The position numbers were made by a program, and so were the translations under genes. 64,000 nt of DNA from Myxococcales bacterium. Lineage in GTDB: Bacteria; Myxococcota_A; Bradymonadia; UBA7976; UBA1532. Below the pieces are notes generated by a model, which had not been told where the DNA came from, ran no database searches, and was given only the letters and a program-made list of their open reading frames with translations. Positions 28,011-37,671 of the stretch are shown here, piece by piece (positions within the stretch are counted from its first letter, which is position 1; every line of letters begins with the position of its first letter). The DNA lies in the NCBI GenBank assembly GCA_020633435.1, contig JACKDP010000002.1:1-64000 (forward strand), read 5' to 3'.

Positions 28011-28654
28011 CGCGGGCCCAGCCTGTCGAGCAGCCCGCGCAGCCCGCGGCGCTGGCCGGGGATGCGGGTCTGCACCTCCACGTTGCCGAAGACCGCGAAG
28101 CCCTTGATGCGCAGGCGCGGGGTGTCCGGGTCGAGCGTGGGGGCGGCGCGCTCCACCGCCTCGAAGTTGCCCAGGATGGCCATCCCGTCGCACTCCACCG
28201 GCAGGTGCGGCGGCACGAAGATCTCAACGTTGCCGAAGACGACCTTCACCTCCACCTCGGTGACGCCGGGGGGCAGCACCGCCTGGGTGAAGTCCAGCTC
28301 GATGCTCCCGAACACCGACGTGGCCACCTGGGTGGCCCCGGGCGTCCAGGCTCCGCTGCGCTCCGCGTTGCCGAAGATGGCCACCACCTTGCGCTTCTCG
28401 GCGCGGGTCGTGGCGGGCACCGGCGCGGGGGCCACCACCGCCGGCAGCGTCGCCTCGGCCAGCTCGGCCTGCTCGGGCTGCTCGGGCAGATCGGCCGTCA
28501 GGGCCACCAGCGCCGCCTCGTCCGCGGCCCGGTGCGCCTGGTCGAGCCGCGCCTCGAAGGCGTCGTCGTCCAGCTCCTCGGCCTCGAACGCCCGGCTCAG
28601 CCGGGTGATGACCGCGTCGCGCCGCCGCTGGAGGGGCAGGGTGTCCTGGGCCAC
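28007..28654 (-). CDS. DUF1707/LiaF-like cell-envelope protein
   Basis: 215 residues, no signal peptide. The N-terminal 60 residues match DUF1707 (RRRDAVITRLSRAFEAEELD); the C-terminal half has repeated VxFGNVE strands (KVVAIFGNAE, VFGSIELDF, VFGNVEIFVPP, AVFGNVEVQ) typical of the LiaF C-terminal (DUF2154-type) beta-helix. In Firmicutes LiaF restrains a cell-wall-stress sensor; here no LiaRS is nearby, so only an envelope-associated role is inferred. Starts 3 bp after fumC stops. Confidence 0.75.
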   Translation of the reverse strand: MAQDTLPLQRRRDAVITRLSRAFEAEELDDDAFEARLDQAHRAADEAALVALTADLPEQPEQAELAEATLPAVVAPAPVPATTRAEKRKVVAIFGNAERSGAWTPGATQVATSVFGSIELDFTQAVLPPGVTEVEVKVVFGNVEIFVPPHLPVECDGMAILGNFEAVERAAPTLDPDTPRLRIKGFAVFGNVEVQTRIPGQRRGLRGLLDRLGPR

Positions 28655-28657
28655 CGG

Positions 28658-30043
28658 CTACTCCAGGATGCCGCCCTCGGTCTGCTTGCGCGGATCGAGG
28701 ATCTCGACGAGCTGCTCCCGGCTCAGGTCCGTCATCTCGAGGGCGACGTCCACCAGCGGCCGGCGCTCGGCGTAGGCGCGCTTGGCGATCTTCGCGCCCA
28801 GGTCGTAGCCGATCTCGCGGTTGAGGGCCGTGATGAGGATGGGGTTCTTCCCGGTCAGCCCGTCGATGTGGTCCTGGTTGACCGTGAAGCTGGCCACCGT
28901 GTCGCAGAGGCACTCGCTGGCGTTGGCCAGCAACTCCAGCGACTGCAACAGGTTGTACGCGATCACGGGCAGCATGACGTTGAGCTGGAAGTTGCCCGAC
29001 TGGCCGCCGATGGTGATGGTCGCGTCGTTGCCGATGACCTGGGCGGCCACCATGCAGACGGCCTCGGGCACCACCGGGTTGATCTTGCCGGGCATGATGC
29101 TGGAGCCGGGCTGCAGGGCCTCCAGGCTGATCTCCCCCAGGCCGGTGATGGGGCCCGAGTTCATCCAGCGCAGATCGTTGGCGATCTTCATGAGGCTGAC
29201 GGCGACGGCCTTGAGCTGGCCCGAGAGCTCCACGGCCGCGTCCTGGGCGGCGATGTGCTGGAACTTGTTGGGGGCCGTCACGAAGGGGACCATCGTGGCC
29301 TCGGCCAGGAACTTCGCCGCCTCGGCGCCGAACTCGGGGTGGGCGTTGATGCCGGTGCCGACGGCGGTGCCGCCGAGGGCCAGCTCGTGCACCCGGGGCA
29401 GGCTGGCCTCGACGCGGGCCACGCCGGCGTCGATCTGGGCGGCCCAGGCGCCGAGCTCCTGGCTGAGCCGGACGGGCATGGCGTCCATGAGGTGGGTGCG
29501 GCCCGTCTTCACCACGTGATCGTTGGCGGCGGCCTTCTCCTGCAGGGTGGCCGACAGGTGGCGCAGCGCCGGCAGGAGCTGCTCATGGGCCAGCAGGGCG
29601 GCGCCGACGTGGATGGTGGTGGGCACCACGTCGTTGCTGGACTGGCTCATGTTCACGTCGTCGTTGGGGTGCACCTTCGCCCCCAGCAGCGCCGTGCCGC
29701 GGTTCGAGATGACCTCGTTGCCGTTCATGTTCGACGAGGTGCCCGACCCGGTCTGGAAGACGTCGAGGGGGAAGTGCCGGTCGTGATCGCCCGCGGCGAC
29801 CTCCTCCGCGGCCTGCACGATGGCCCCCATCTTCTCGGCCGACAGCAGCCCGAGGGCGTGGTTGGCCCGGGCCGAGGCGGCCTTGATGAGGCCGAGCGCC
29901 CGGATCCACCCGCGGGGCATGCGCAGGCCGCTGATGGGGAAGTTGTCGACGGCGCGCTGGGTCTGGGCGGCGTAGAGGGCGTCCTTGGGGACGCGCACCT
30001 CGCCCATCGAGTCGCGCTCGATGCGGTAGAGATCGTCGGTCAT
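28658..30043 (-). CDS. fumC: Fumarate hydratase, class II
   Basis: TCA-cycle enzyme (fumarate to malate). 461 residues. Family motifs: QTGSGTSSNMNGNEVISN, HPNDDVNMSQSSND, TGRTHLMDAMPV and the mobile-loop signature GSSIMPGKINPV. The spacing and RGWIRALGLIKAA favour fumarase over aspartase. AGGAGG precedes the ATG. A TATATA element at 30074-30079 (minus strand) could be its -10, though no good -35 is visible. Confidence 0.93.
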   Translation of the reverse strand: MTDDLYRIERDSMGEVRVPKDALYAAQTQRAVDNFPISGLRMPRGWIRALGLIKAASARANHALGLLSAEKMGAIVQAAEEVAAGDHDRHFPLDVFQTGSGTSSNMNGNEVISNRGTALLGAKVHPNDDVNMSQSSNDVVPTTIHVGAALLAHEQLLPALRHLSATLQEKAAANDHVVKTGRTHLMDAMPVRLSQELGAWAAQIDAGVARVEASLPRVHELALGGTAVGTGINAHPEFGAEAAKFLAEATMVPFVTAPNKFQHIAAQDAAVELSGQLKAVAVSLMKIANDLRWMNSGPITGLGEISLEALQPGSSIMPGKINPVVPEAVCMVAAQVIGNDATITIGGQSGNFQLNVMLPVIAYNLLQSLELLANASECLCDTVASFTVNQDHIDGLTGKNPILITALNREIGYDLGAKIAKRAYAERRPLVDVALEMTDLSREQLVEILDPRKQTEGGILE

Positions 30044-30093
30044 GGGGGCCTCCTGTGGCGAGATCGGCGCCCCTATATAGCGCTCCTCGAGCT

Positions 30094-30795
30094 CTAGAGC
30101 GACAGCAGCGACGCCAGCGCGTCGCCCTCGACCGGGACGGCCTCGCCCTCGGGCAGATCGCCCAGCCGCACGGGGCCGAACGCCAGGCGCTTGAGCTGCA
30201 CCACGGACCAGCCCGCGTTGTGCAGCATCCGGCGCACCATGCGGTGTCGGCCCTCACGCACCACGAGCTGGACCGTCAGGCCGTCCAGGGCCAGGACCTC
30301 GGCGGTGAAGGTGCCCTCGGCCGTCTCGACGCCGGCGGCCAGGATGCCCACCAGGGCGGGCTCCACCGGCCGCGCCACCGTGGCCTCGTACTCCCGCGGC
30401 ACCGCCCGGCGCGGGTGCAGGAGCCGCTGCGTCAGCGCCCCCTCCCGCGTGAAGAGCAGGAGCCCCGTCGTCTCGGCGTCCAGGCGGCCGATGGGGTGAA
30501 ACCGCGTACGCCACTGCTCGGGCAGGACCCCCGCCAGCGACTGCCGCCCCCAGGGATCCTTGAGCGTGCAGACCACCCCGGCCGGCTTGTGCCAGGCCAG
30601 CACCAGGGGCAGCGGCTCCAGCGGCACGCCGTCGATGGTGATCTCGGCGTCGGCCGGCACCAGCGTCTCGTGCCGCGTGACGAGCTCGCCGTTCACCATG
30701 ACCTTGCGCTTCTTGATGAGCCAGTGGGCCTCCTTGCGCGGCTCGATGCCCCGGTCGCAGAGGAGGCGGTCCAGCCGCGGGCGCTCGGCGCTCAT
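30094..30795 (-). CDS. RsuA/RluB-family rRNA pseudouridine synthase
   Basis: 233 residues. N-terminal S4 domain (RLDRLLCDRGIEPRKEA), then the pseudouridine synthase core with GRLDAETTGLLLFT (catalytic Asp) and VREGRHRMVRRM. Target (16S U516, 23S U2605 or similar) cannot be fixed. ATG 30795 overlaps the stop of the upstream methylase gene as ATGA, so coupled. Its stop lies in the palindrome GCTCTAGAGC. Confidence 0.9.
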   Translation of the reverse strand: MSAERPRLDRLLCDRGIEPRKEAHWLIKKRKVMVNGELVTRHETLVPADAEITIDGVPLEPLPLVLAWHKPAGVVCTLKDPWGRQSLAGVLPEQWRTRFHPIGRLDAETTGLLLFTREGALTQRLLHPRRAVPREYEATVARPVEPALVGILAAGVETAEGTFTAEVLALDGLTVQLVVREGRHRMVRRMLHNAGWSVVQLKRLAFGPVRLGDLPEGEAVPVEGDALASLLSL

Positions 30796-31814
30796 CGGGC
30801 CTCCACCACCTGGAAGCGCCCATCGACGTGGTGGGCGGTGACGTGGCGGAAGACCGGGCCGAGGATGCCCTCGATGGGCACCTGCCGCGGCACCACCACC
30901 CAGAGGGCGCCCCCGGGCAGCAGGTGCGCCGGGGCCTGGCGAGCGAGGTCGGTCATGACCTGGAAGTCCTCCGCTTTCCCCTGATGAAACGGGGGGTTGC
31001 TGACGATGCGCGAGAAGCGCTGGCCGGCGACGCCGGCGAGGCCGTCGCTGGCGATGACGGTGGCGTGGGGGGCGTTGCGGCGCGTGGCCTCGACCGCCAG
31101 GGCGTCGGCGTCGAGGGCGGTGTAGACCGCGTCGGGGGCCGCGGCGTGCAGCTCCACCGAGATGACGCCGGCGCCGCACCCGAAGTCCAGCACGCGGTCG
31201 CCAGCGGCGGGGGGCGGCATGACCTGCAGCAGCGTGGCCGTCGCGGCGTCCAGCCCCCCCTTGGCGAAGAGGCCGGGCCAGACGCTCCAGCGGTAGGTGC
31301 CCGAGGGCAGGATCAGATCCACGTCGCGCCGCCAGCCGTCGACGGTGTCCACCAGGCCGGGCAGCTCGGCCGGCCGCTCCGCCAGCTGCACGCGCCCGTG
31401 GCCCCGGATGTCGGCCGTGTGCGCCCCGGGGAAGAGCGCCCGGAGGGGGTCCAGCGCCGAGCGGATGCCCTCGTCGTTCGCGCCGTACACGTAGATGTGG
31501 CCGCCGGGCCGGACCCGGGAGGCCGCCGCGTGCAGCGCCATCAGGTAGGCCGCGCGCGCCTTCGGCAGCCGCACCGTGGCCGCGTCCACCACGCCCTCGG
31601 CGGGCCACGGCGTGCCGGGCTGGTCGCCGCGGCACCAGCGCGACCAGGTGCGAGGCTTCCACCCGCGCTCGGCCAGGGCGGGGGCCATCCGGCCGGTGGG
31701 ATCGCCGATGACGAGGAGGGTGCCGTCGCCCCCCGACAGGCTGCGGAGGGCGGCGTCGACGACGCGGCCTTCGTGCTCCTGGCTGCGGCCCGCCAGGCGG
31801 CCGGGGCGGCTCAA
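30792..31814 (-). CDS. RsmC-like rRNA (guanine-N2) methyltransferase
   Basis: 340 residues, two-domain. The N-terminal half resembles the non-catalytic RsmC domain; the C-terminal half has LFAKGGLDAATATLL, SAM motif VLDFGCGAGVIS and catalytic SNPPFHQGKAEDF, the RsmC signature. Predicted to methylate 16S rRNA. TTG start at 31814 overlaps the stop of the Gly-rich lipoprotein as TTGA; downstream coupled to the pseudouridine synthase, giving an rRNA-modification pair. Confidence 0.88.
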   Translation of the reverse strand: MSRPGRLAGRSQEHEGRVVDAALRSLSGGDGTLLVIGDPTGRMAPALAERGWKPRTWSRWCRGDQPGTPWPAEGVVDAATVRLPKARAAYLMALHAAASRVRPGGHIYVYGANDEGIRSALDPLRALFPGAHTADIRGHGRVQLAERPAELPGLVDTVDGWRRDVDLILPSGTYRWSVWPGLFAKGGLDAATATLLQVMPPPAAGDRVLDFGCGAGVISVELHAAAPDAVYTALDADALAVEATRRNAPHATVIASDGLAGVAGQRFSRIVSNPPFHQGKAEDFQVMTDLARQAPAHLLPGGALWVVVPRQVPIEGILGPVFRHVTAHHVDGRFQVVEAR

Positions 31815-32291
31815 GGCGTGCCTCCGACGTCGCGGGGGGCCGCGTCCTGGACGGCGCCATCCGCGGGCGCGGCGTCCACGCAGGGGGCCACGTCACCGCA
31901 GGGGGCCGCGTCGGGGCGCCCGGCGTCCGTCGGGCCGCCATCGCCCGGGCTGGCGTCCGCCGGCCCGCGTCCACGACCCCGGCGTCCTGGGCGCCCATGT
32001 CGGGGCTGCCACCGCCGCCCCGGCGCCGCCCATGCCGCCAGCGCCGCCCTGGCCGCACGCCGCCCGCGCGCCGCCCTGGCCGCCGCCACCGCCCGCGCCA
32101 CCTGCGCCGCCGGCGCCGCCCTGGCCACCGCCGCCGCCCATGCCGCCCGCGCCGCCGCCCTGGCCGCCCGCGCCGCCGAAGCCGCCCGCGTCCGCGACGG
32201 CCCTGCCGTCCTGGTTGCCCGACTGCTTTCGCTCAGGCGTGAACCCGCAGCCCGCCAGCGCCAGCGCCAGCATCACCCTGTCGATCCGCAC
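31811..32291 (-). pseudogene. Gly-rich lipoprotein with two frame breaks (probably intact gene)
   Basis: Starts MRIDRVMLALALAGCGFTPE with lipobox LAGC, then a GGAGGQGG-type linker. Near 32010 the reading shifts (MGAQDAGVVDAG in the next frame), and near 31965 shifts again to PADASPGDGGPTDAGRPDAA and ends AAPRDVGGTP at 31811. Both shifts fit a one-base deletion. Joined, the product is a typical Gly/Asp/Ala-rich surface lipoprotein of about 160 residues ending four bases inside rsmC. I treat it as possibly sequence error rather than decay. Confidence 0.6.
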
Positions 32292-32396
32292 GCCACCTCC
32301 CCAGACCCCGCTACCGGACGGCGCGGGCGCACATCCTACATCACCGGGCGCATCACGGGGCGCGCCAATCCTGACGCCGCTGGTATGGTGCCCGCC

Positions 32397-35167
32397 ATGC
32401 GCACTCTGCCCTCGCCCTGCTGCTGGCCCTCGCCGCGTGCGATGACGGCCCGGCCGCCCGCACGCCCGCGCCCGACGCCAGCCCCGACGCCGCTGCCCCC
32501 GACGCCGCCGCCGGCGACGCAGGCCCCGTCGACGCCGCCCCGCCGCCCGTCGACGCCGCCCCGCCCGCCGTCGACGCGGCGCCCCCCGGCGGCGACGTGG
32601 CCCTCAACGAGCTCGACTGCCGCGCGGACTCCTGGGTCGAGGTGGTCGCGACGGGCGCCGCCCGCGGCTGGCGCCTGGAGGTGGACGGGCGCGGCGTCCC
32701 CCTCGACGTCGAGGCGGGCTTCTCGGTCATCACCCTGCCCGCGCACCTGGGCTGCGAGCGGACGCAGGTGCGCCTGCTCGATCCAGCCGGCGCCGAGGTG
32801 GAGGCGGTGCGCGCGCCCCTCGCCCCGGCCGCCTTCACCTGGGGCCGCCTGCCCGACGGCACCGGCGACTGGCAGGCGACGACGCCCACGCCGGGCGCGC
32901 CCAACCAGGCGGCGCAAGAGGCTGATTTCTTTGATGATCAGGTGCACCGCGTCGCGGTGACGCTCTCCTCGGGGGCCATCGAGGTCCTCGACCGCAACCG
33001 CGGCATGGACGTCGACGCCGACGTCCAGCTCGACGACGGCCCCGCCCGCGCCGCGAAGGTGCACCTCGTCGGCTTCGACGGCCGCGGCCGGCGCGCCGAC
33101 CAGAAGGCCCCGATGGTCATCCGCTTCGTCGAGGCGGGCGGCGACGGCCTCTCGGGCCTGGATCTGCGCCCCGCCATCGTCGATCCGGGCCTGATCTCCG
33201 AGTGGGCCGCCCTCGGCATGCTGGGCGAGGCCGGGGTCGTGGTGCCCCGCGCCACCTTCGCCACCGTCACCGTCGATGGGGCCGAGCTGGGCCTCACCCT
33301 GGCCGTCGAGCCGGTGGACGCGGCGTTCGGCGCCCGGCACTTCGCCTCCACCTGGCACATCTGGGAGGGGGTCCGCGTCGACCTGGTGGCCGACGCCCTG
33401 CTCGCCTTCGACGCCCTGGCCGGCGAGGCCGCCGATCGCCGCGATCTGGCCTGGCTGGCCCGCGTCCTGAGCGACGATCCGCTCGTGGGCCAGACGCGCT
33501 ACGGCTTCTCCCAGGACTTCGTGGACTGGCCGGCGGCCCTGCTGGCCCTGGCCGGCGAGGCCTGGGTCGGCAGCGTCGAGGGCTACGGCCCCGCCGACAA
33601 CCTGCTGCGCCTGCACGTCGACGATCTCAACCGCGCCACCCTCCTGCCCGATCTGCTCGACGTCGCGCTGCGGGTGCCGGTCAACCTCTTCGCCGGGCGG
33701 GCGCGCCTGCACCGCCTCTGCGGCGCCGATCCCGTCTGCCGGGCCGCCTACGAGGACGCCCTGCGCGCCGTGCACGCGGCCATCGCCGGGGGGGACTGGC
33801 CCGCCCGCATCCGCGCCCAGGCCGCCGCGCTGCGCGATCGCGTGGCGGAGGACCGCGCCTCGTTCTGGCCGGTCGAGATGTTCGAGGCCGCCGCCGAGGC
33901 GCGGGCGCGGTTCGTCGAGGCCCGCGTCGCCGAGGTGGCGGCCGAGCTGGACTGCCTCGCGGGCACCGAGGACGCCGACGGCGACGGCTGGCGGTGCAGC
34001 GCCGACTGCCAGCCCGACGACCCCGCCGTCTCGGTGACGGGGGTGGAGGCCTGCGGCAACGGCATCGACGAGGACTGCTCCGGCGTGGCCGACGACGGCC
34101 CCGACTGCCCCGCCTGCGAGGCCGTCGAGCGGGCCGGCAAGCGCTACCTCATCTGCCCGAAGCGCACGCCCTACGCCGCCGCCATCCAGCTCTGCACCGG
34201 CTTCGGCGCGCGGCTCGCCCGCGTCGACAGCGCCGGCGAGAACGCCTGGCTCTTCGAGGCGGCCAGCCGGGTGCGCCGCCAGGAGTACTGGCTCGGCCTC
34301 AACGACATCCGCGTGGAGGGCGAGTTCGCCTGGCCCGATGGCGACGCCCCCACCTACACCCACTGGGCGCCGGGCGAGCCCAACGACTACGGCACCGGCG
34401 AGGACTGCGGGCACCTGCGCACCGACGGCCTCTGGAACGACGTGGACTGCCGCAGCTCCCTGGGCGTGATCTGCGATTTCCCCTGTGATCCCGTGGATCT
34501 GGATGGCGACGGGGCCGACGGATGCAGCGCCGACTGCGACGACGCCGATCCCACCGTCTTCCCCGGCGCCGTGGACGTCTGCGGCGACGGCCTGGACCAG
34601 GACTGCTCGGGGGTGGTGGACGACGGCCCCGACTGCCCCTGCGCCGGGGCCAGCCGGGGGACCCACCGCTACCTGCTCTGCCCCGAGGCCGTGAACTTCG
34701 TGCGCATGGAGGCCATCTGCGCCGAGCGCGGCATGGTGCCGGTGCAGGTGGACTCGGCCAGCGAGAACGCCTGGCTCTTCGAGCGGGCCCGCGCCCGGCG
34801 CTACCAGCGCTGGTGGGTCGGCCTCACCGACCGCGACGTCGAGGGCGACTACGTGGCGCCCGACGGCACGCGGCCCCGCTTCGCCGCCTACTCCCGCGGC
34901 GAGCCCAACGACTCGGGCCGGGCGGAGGACTGCATCCACTTCTGGGCCGACAGCGACGGCTGGAACGACATCGGCTGCGGGGCCAACAACGGCGTCATCT
35001 GCGAGGACGCCTGCGCTCAGGGCACCGACGCCGACGGCGACGGGGCCGAGGGCTGCGGCACCGACTGCGACGACGCGGATCCGGGCGCCTACCCGGGGGC
35101 CACCGAGATCTGCGGCGACCGGGTGGACCAGGACTGCGACGGCCGCGCCGACGAGGGCTGCCCCTGA
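32397..35167 (+). CDS. Lamin-tail/CotH-like/C-type lectin/MopE multidomain lipoprotein
   Basis: About 920 residues. ATG 32397 (MRTL) is one base out of frame with LLALAACDDG (lipobox); one missing G near 32408 restores it. Then a DAAP-rich linker; a lamin-tail-like domain (about 32597-32900, ending TPTPGAPN); a CotH-like kinase fold (about 32945-33955, with VDGAELGLTLAVEPVD and VGSVEGYGPADNLLRL); MopE-type DCDDxDP calcium motif 1 (33969-34110); C-type lectin 1 (34117-34482, WAPGEPNDYG, GVIC); MopE 2; lectin 2 (34640-35010, RGEPNDSG); MopE 3. In CotH the DGYG Asp is Glu here, so kinase activity is doubtful. Likely surface-exposed, calcium- and glycan-binding. Confidence 0.8.
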
Positions 35168-35173
35168 GGCTGA

Positions 35174-37072
35174 TCAGCCCTCGGCGGCGGGCAGGACGCC
35201 CGTGTCGAAGATGATGGCGCCCGCGGCGGCGGGGGTGGCGGGGCGGGCCACGCGGCGCGCGGCTTCGAGCTCGGCCAGCCGGGCGCGCAGCGGCGCGAGG
35301 GCCCAGCGCCGCGGCCGGTCGGGATCCAGATCCAGCCCCACGTCCCGCAGGGCGCGCCGCAGCTCGGCCTCGATGGCGGGCCGGTCCAGCGCGGGCCAGG
35401 CCGGCTCCAGCGCCGTCGACAGCGTCCGCACCAGCGCCCCGACGTCCACCGCCTCCTCGCCCCGGTCGAGGGCCCGGATGACGGCCGCGATGCCCCACCG
35501 GCGCACGTCGCGCAGCGCGCTGCCCGCGGCGCCGTGGCGCGCGACGCGGCCCGCCGCGGCCGCCAGGCCCCAGGTGAAGGCGCACGTCGCTCCCACGAGC
35601 ACGAGCAGGCCCGCGTCCAGCCAGCCGAGGGCGGCCCCGTCCCAGACGACCGGCACCAGCGCCCCCGCCAGCAGCGTCACGCCGGCGGCCAGGCGCCACC
35701 CCGCCTGGACGTGGCCCGCCGTCAGGCCGGGCACCGCGACGGGGTAGCCGAGGGGCAGGCGCAGGCGCAGCTCGCCGGTCCGCTCCACCAGCCCCTCCAG
35801 CTCGGCGGCGAGCGGCGGCACGGCGCCGGGCCCCCGCGGCAGCACCGCGGGCGGGAAGATGCCCTCCACCTCCGCCCCCACGGCCGCCAGGTCGCCGCCC
35901 GCCCGCGTCACGAGCGTGGCGATGGTCGACAGCGCGTCGTCGGGGGAGAGGCCGGTGGCCAGGGACAGCTCGATGGGGGCCAGCCGGCCGCCGTTCTGGG
36001 CGGCGAGCGTCAGGACGCGGGCGGCCAGCTCGCCGTCGACGGGCCGGGGCTGGGTGACGGCGCGGCGGATGACGGCCAGCAGGCGCAGCGCCACGTCGTT
36101 GGTGGGCACGAAGCGGGCGAGGGGCGAGGGCTCGGCGGGCGTGAGCACCCACGTCGTCGGCGACGCGTCCTCGGGGATGGCGCCGCGGCCCCGGGCGGCG
36201 CGGACGAGCCCGGCCAGCCAGGCGAAGATGCCGTAGAAGGCGCCGGCGGCCACCGCGACCAGCAGCACCACCACGACGATCACCGCGAGCACCCGGAAAT
36301 CGTCAATCTTGTCGAAGAGTTTGCCGAACGACCGGCTGGCGGTGGGCGAGGTCGAGCGCTCCTTGGAGCGGCGCCCCCGGCGCGTCGGCGGCGGCGCTTC
36401 GGGCTCTGCCGGGATGACGGCCGGCTCGCCGAGGGCGGGGCCGGGCACCCCGAGCAGCGTCATCCACCGCACCACCGCCCCGACGCCCACCACGGCGCCC
36501 ATCACCCCGGCGATGACCGCCAGGACGGCGGCGCCGGCGATGGTGAACGCCTCCAGGCTGCCGTAGCTCTCGCCGGCCAGCCCCGCGATGAGGCCCAGGG
36601 CCAGGACGAGGGGCCAGACGGCGCCCAGGTTGCCGAGGGCGCCGGCGAGGAAGAGGGCGACGCCCCGCAGCAGGCCCGAGCCGCGCCGGCCGGCCACCCG
36701 GGCCAGGTCGGTGGGGTGGAAGTCGTAGAGCAGGCGGCCGTCGGCGGTGACCCGCAGGCGGTGGGGCAGGCGGGCGGCCAGATCCCGCAGGGCGGCCTCG
36801 GCGGCCTCGGGCGTCACGCCGGCGTCGGCGGCGACGCGGCCGGCCTCCAGATCCCGGCACTCGCCCGGCCGGCGCAGGATGCGACGCCGCGCGCGGGCGG
36901 CCGCCCGGGCCAGCGCCACGCTGGAGCGCTTCAGGTCGACGGGGGGCAGGCCGGGCATGAGCACCCGCGCGCCCGTGGGGCCGGGGACCATCCCACCGGT
37001 CAGCGCAGCGGCCACGGCCCGCGCCAGGAACGGCGAGGCGACCACCAGGACGAAGAAGAGGATGACGCTCAC
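35174..37072 (-). CDS. Multi-TM membrane protein of unknown function
   Basis: 632 residues from GTG 37072 (VSVILFFVLVVASPFL). N-terminal TM, then a winged-helix-like cytoplasmic segment (AADAGVTPEAAEAALRDLAA ... GRLLYDFHP), two TM at about 165-240, a Lys/Arg linker, another TM (VLAVIVVVVLLVAVAAG), a second helical domain (LAATGLSPDDALSTIATLV-like), then a C-terminal hydrophobic pair and Ala/Arg-rich helices. The two HTH-like modules both end in strand-like turns. I recognise no named family; upstream GC-rich repeats separate it from trxA. Confidence 0.7.
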   Translation of the reverse strand: MSVILFFVLVVASPFLARAVAAALTGGMVPGPTGARVLMPGLPPVDLKRSSVALARAAARARRRILRRPGECRDLEAGRVAADAGVTPEAAEAALRDLAARLPHRLRVTADGRLLYDFHPTDLARVAGRRGSGLLRGVALFLAGALGNLGAVWPLVLALGLIAGLAGESYGSLEAFTIAGAAVLAVIAGVMGAVVGVGAVVRWMTLLGVPGPALGEPAVIPAEPEAPPPTRRGRRSKERSTSPTASRSFGKLFDKIDDFRVLAVIVVVVLLVAVAAGAFYGIFAWLAGLVRAARGRGAIPEDASPTTWVLTPAEPSPLARFVPTNDVALRLLAVIRRAVTQPRPVDGELAARVLTLAAQNGGRLAPIELSLATGLSPDDALSTIATLVTRAGGDLAAVGAEVEGIFPPAVLPRGPGAVPPLAAELEGLVERTGELRLRLPLGYPVAVPGLTAGHVQAGWRLAAGVTLLAGALVPVVWDGAALGWLDAGLLVLVGATCAFTWGLAAAAGRVARHGAAGSALRDVRRWGIAAVIRALDRGEEAVDVGALVRTLSTALEPAWPALDRPAIEAELRRALRDVGLDLDPDRPRRWALAPLRARLAELEAARRVARPATPAAAGAIIFDTGVLPAAEG

Positions 37073-37124
37073 GCGGGCAGCATGGCGCGGGGGGGCGCCG
37101 CCGTAAAGCCGACGGCGCCCCGGA

Positions 37125-37177
37125 GCGCGAAGGGGAGGCGGCGCCGCCCCGGGGCGCGAAGGGGAGGCGGCGCCGCC
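37125..37177. repeat. Two 24-bp direct repeats with palindromic cores
   Basis: GCGCGAAGGGGAGGCGGCGC plus CGCC occurs at 37125-37148 and 37154-37177 (29-bp period); a third, shorter GGCGGCGCCGCGG lies at about 37192. Each ends in the self-complementary GGCGGCGCCGCC. They fill the 179-bp gap between trxA and the membrane-protein gene. Possible protein-binding sites or structured terminator; no T-tract. Confidence 0.6.
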
Positions 37178-37251
37178 AGGGGAGGGGAGAAGGCGGCGCC
37201 GCGGAGAGAGGGGACGAGGCGGGCAGGCCTCGTCAGGGCGGCCCGCGGGCC

Positions 37252-37587
37252 TCAGGCCGCGCGGGTGGCGTGGCGCTCGAAGAGCTTCTCCAGCGGGCCG
37301 CGCCCGCCGAAGCCCACCATGCTGTCCACCACCGTGCGGTTGTGCACCACGAAGAGGGCCGGGATGCCCTGCACCTGGAAGTGCCCGGCGATGGCCCGCT
37401 CCTGATCCACGTTGATCTTCGCCACCTTCACCTTGCCGTCGTACTTCCTGGCCAGGTCGGCGAGGACGGGGCCGATCTGGCGGCAGGGGCCACACCAGGG
37501 GGCCCAGAAGTCGATGACGACGGGCTGGTCGGCGTTGAGGACTTCCTGCTCGAAGTTGTCGAAGTTCACGTCGACGGGCTGGCTCAT
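37252..37587 (-). CDS. trxA: Thioredoxin
   Basis: Cytoplasmic dithiol reductant, 111 residues. Active site WCGPC in VVIDFWAPWCGPCRQIGP, cis-Pro loop QGIPALFVV. GAGGAGA precedes ATG 37587. Last gene of a same-strand run with an ECF sigma factor 84 bp upstream; whether that sigma controls trxA is untested. Confidence 0.96.
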   Translation of the reverse strand: MSQPVDVNFDNFEQEVLNADQPVVIDFWAPWCGPCRQIGPVLADLARKYDGKVKVAKINVDQERAIAGHFQVQGIPALFVVHNRTVVDSMVGFGGRGPLEKLFERHATRAA

Positions 37588-37671
37588 GGCGTCTCTCCTC
37601 GGTGGCTTGAGGTTCTCTGGCCTGAAGTCTTCAGGCTTCACCGGGTAGAGCCAGCAGCCCCCCAAAACGTG

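Noticed and set aside
32336..34939. 867-residue minus-strand frame
   Set aside because: Antisense to the CotH/lectin protein; composition is that of a shadow frame.
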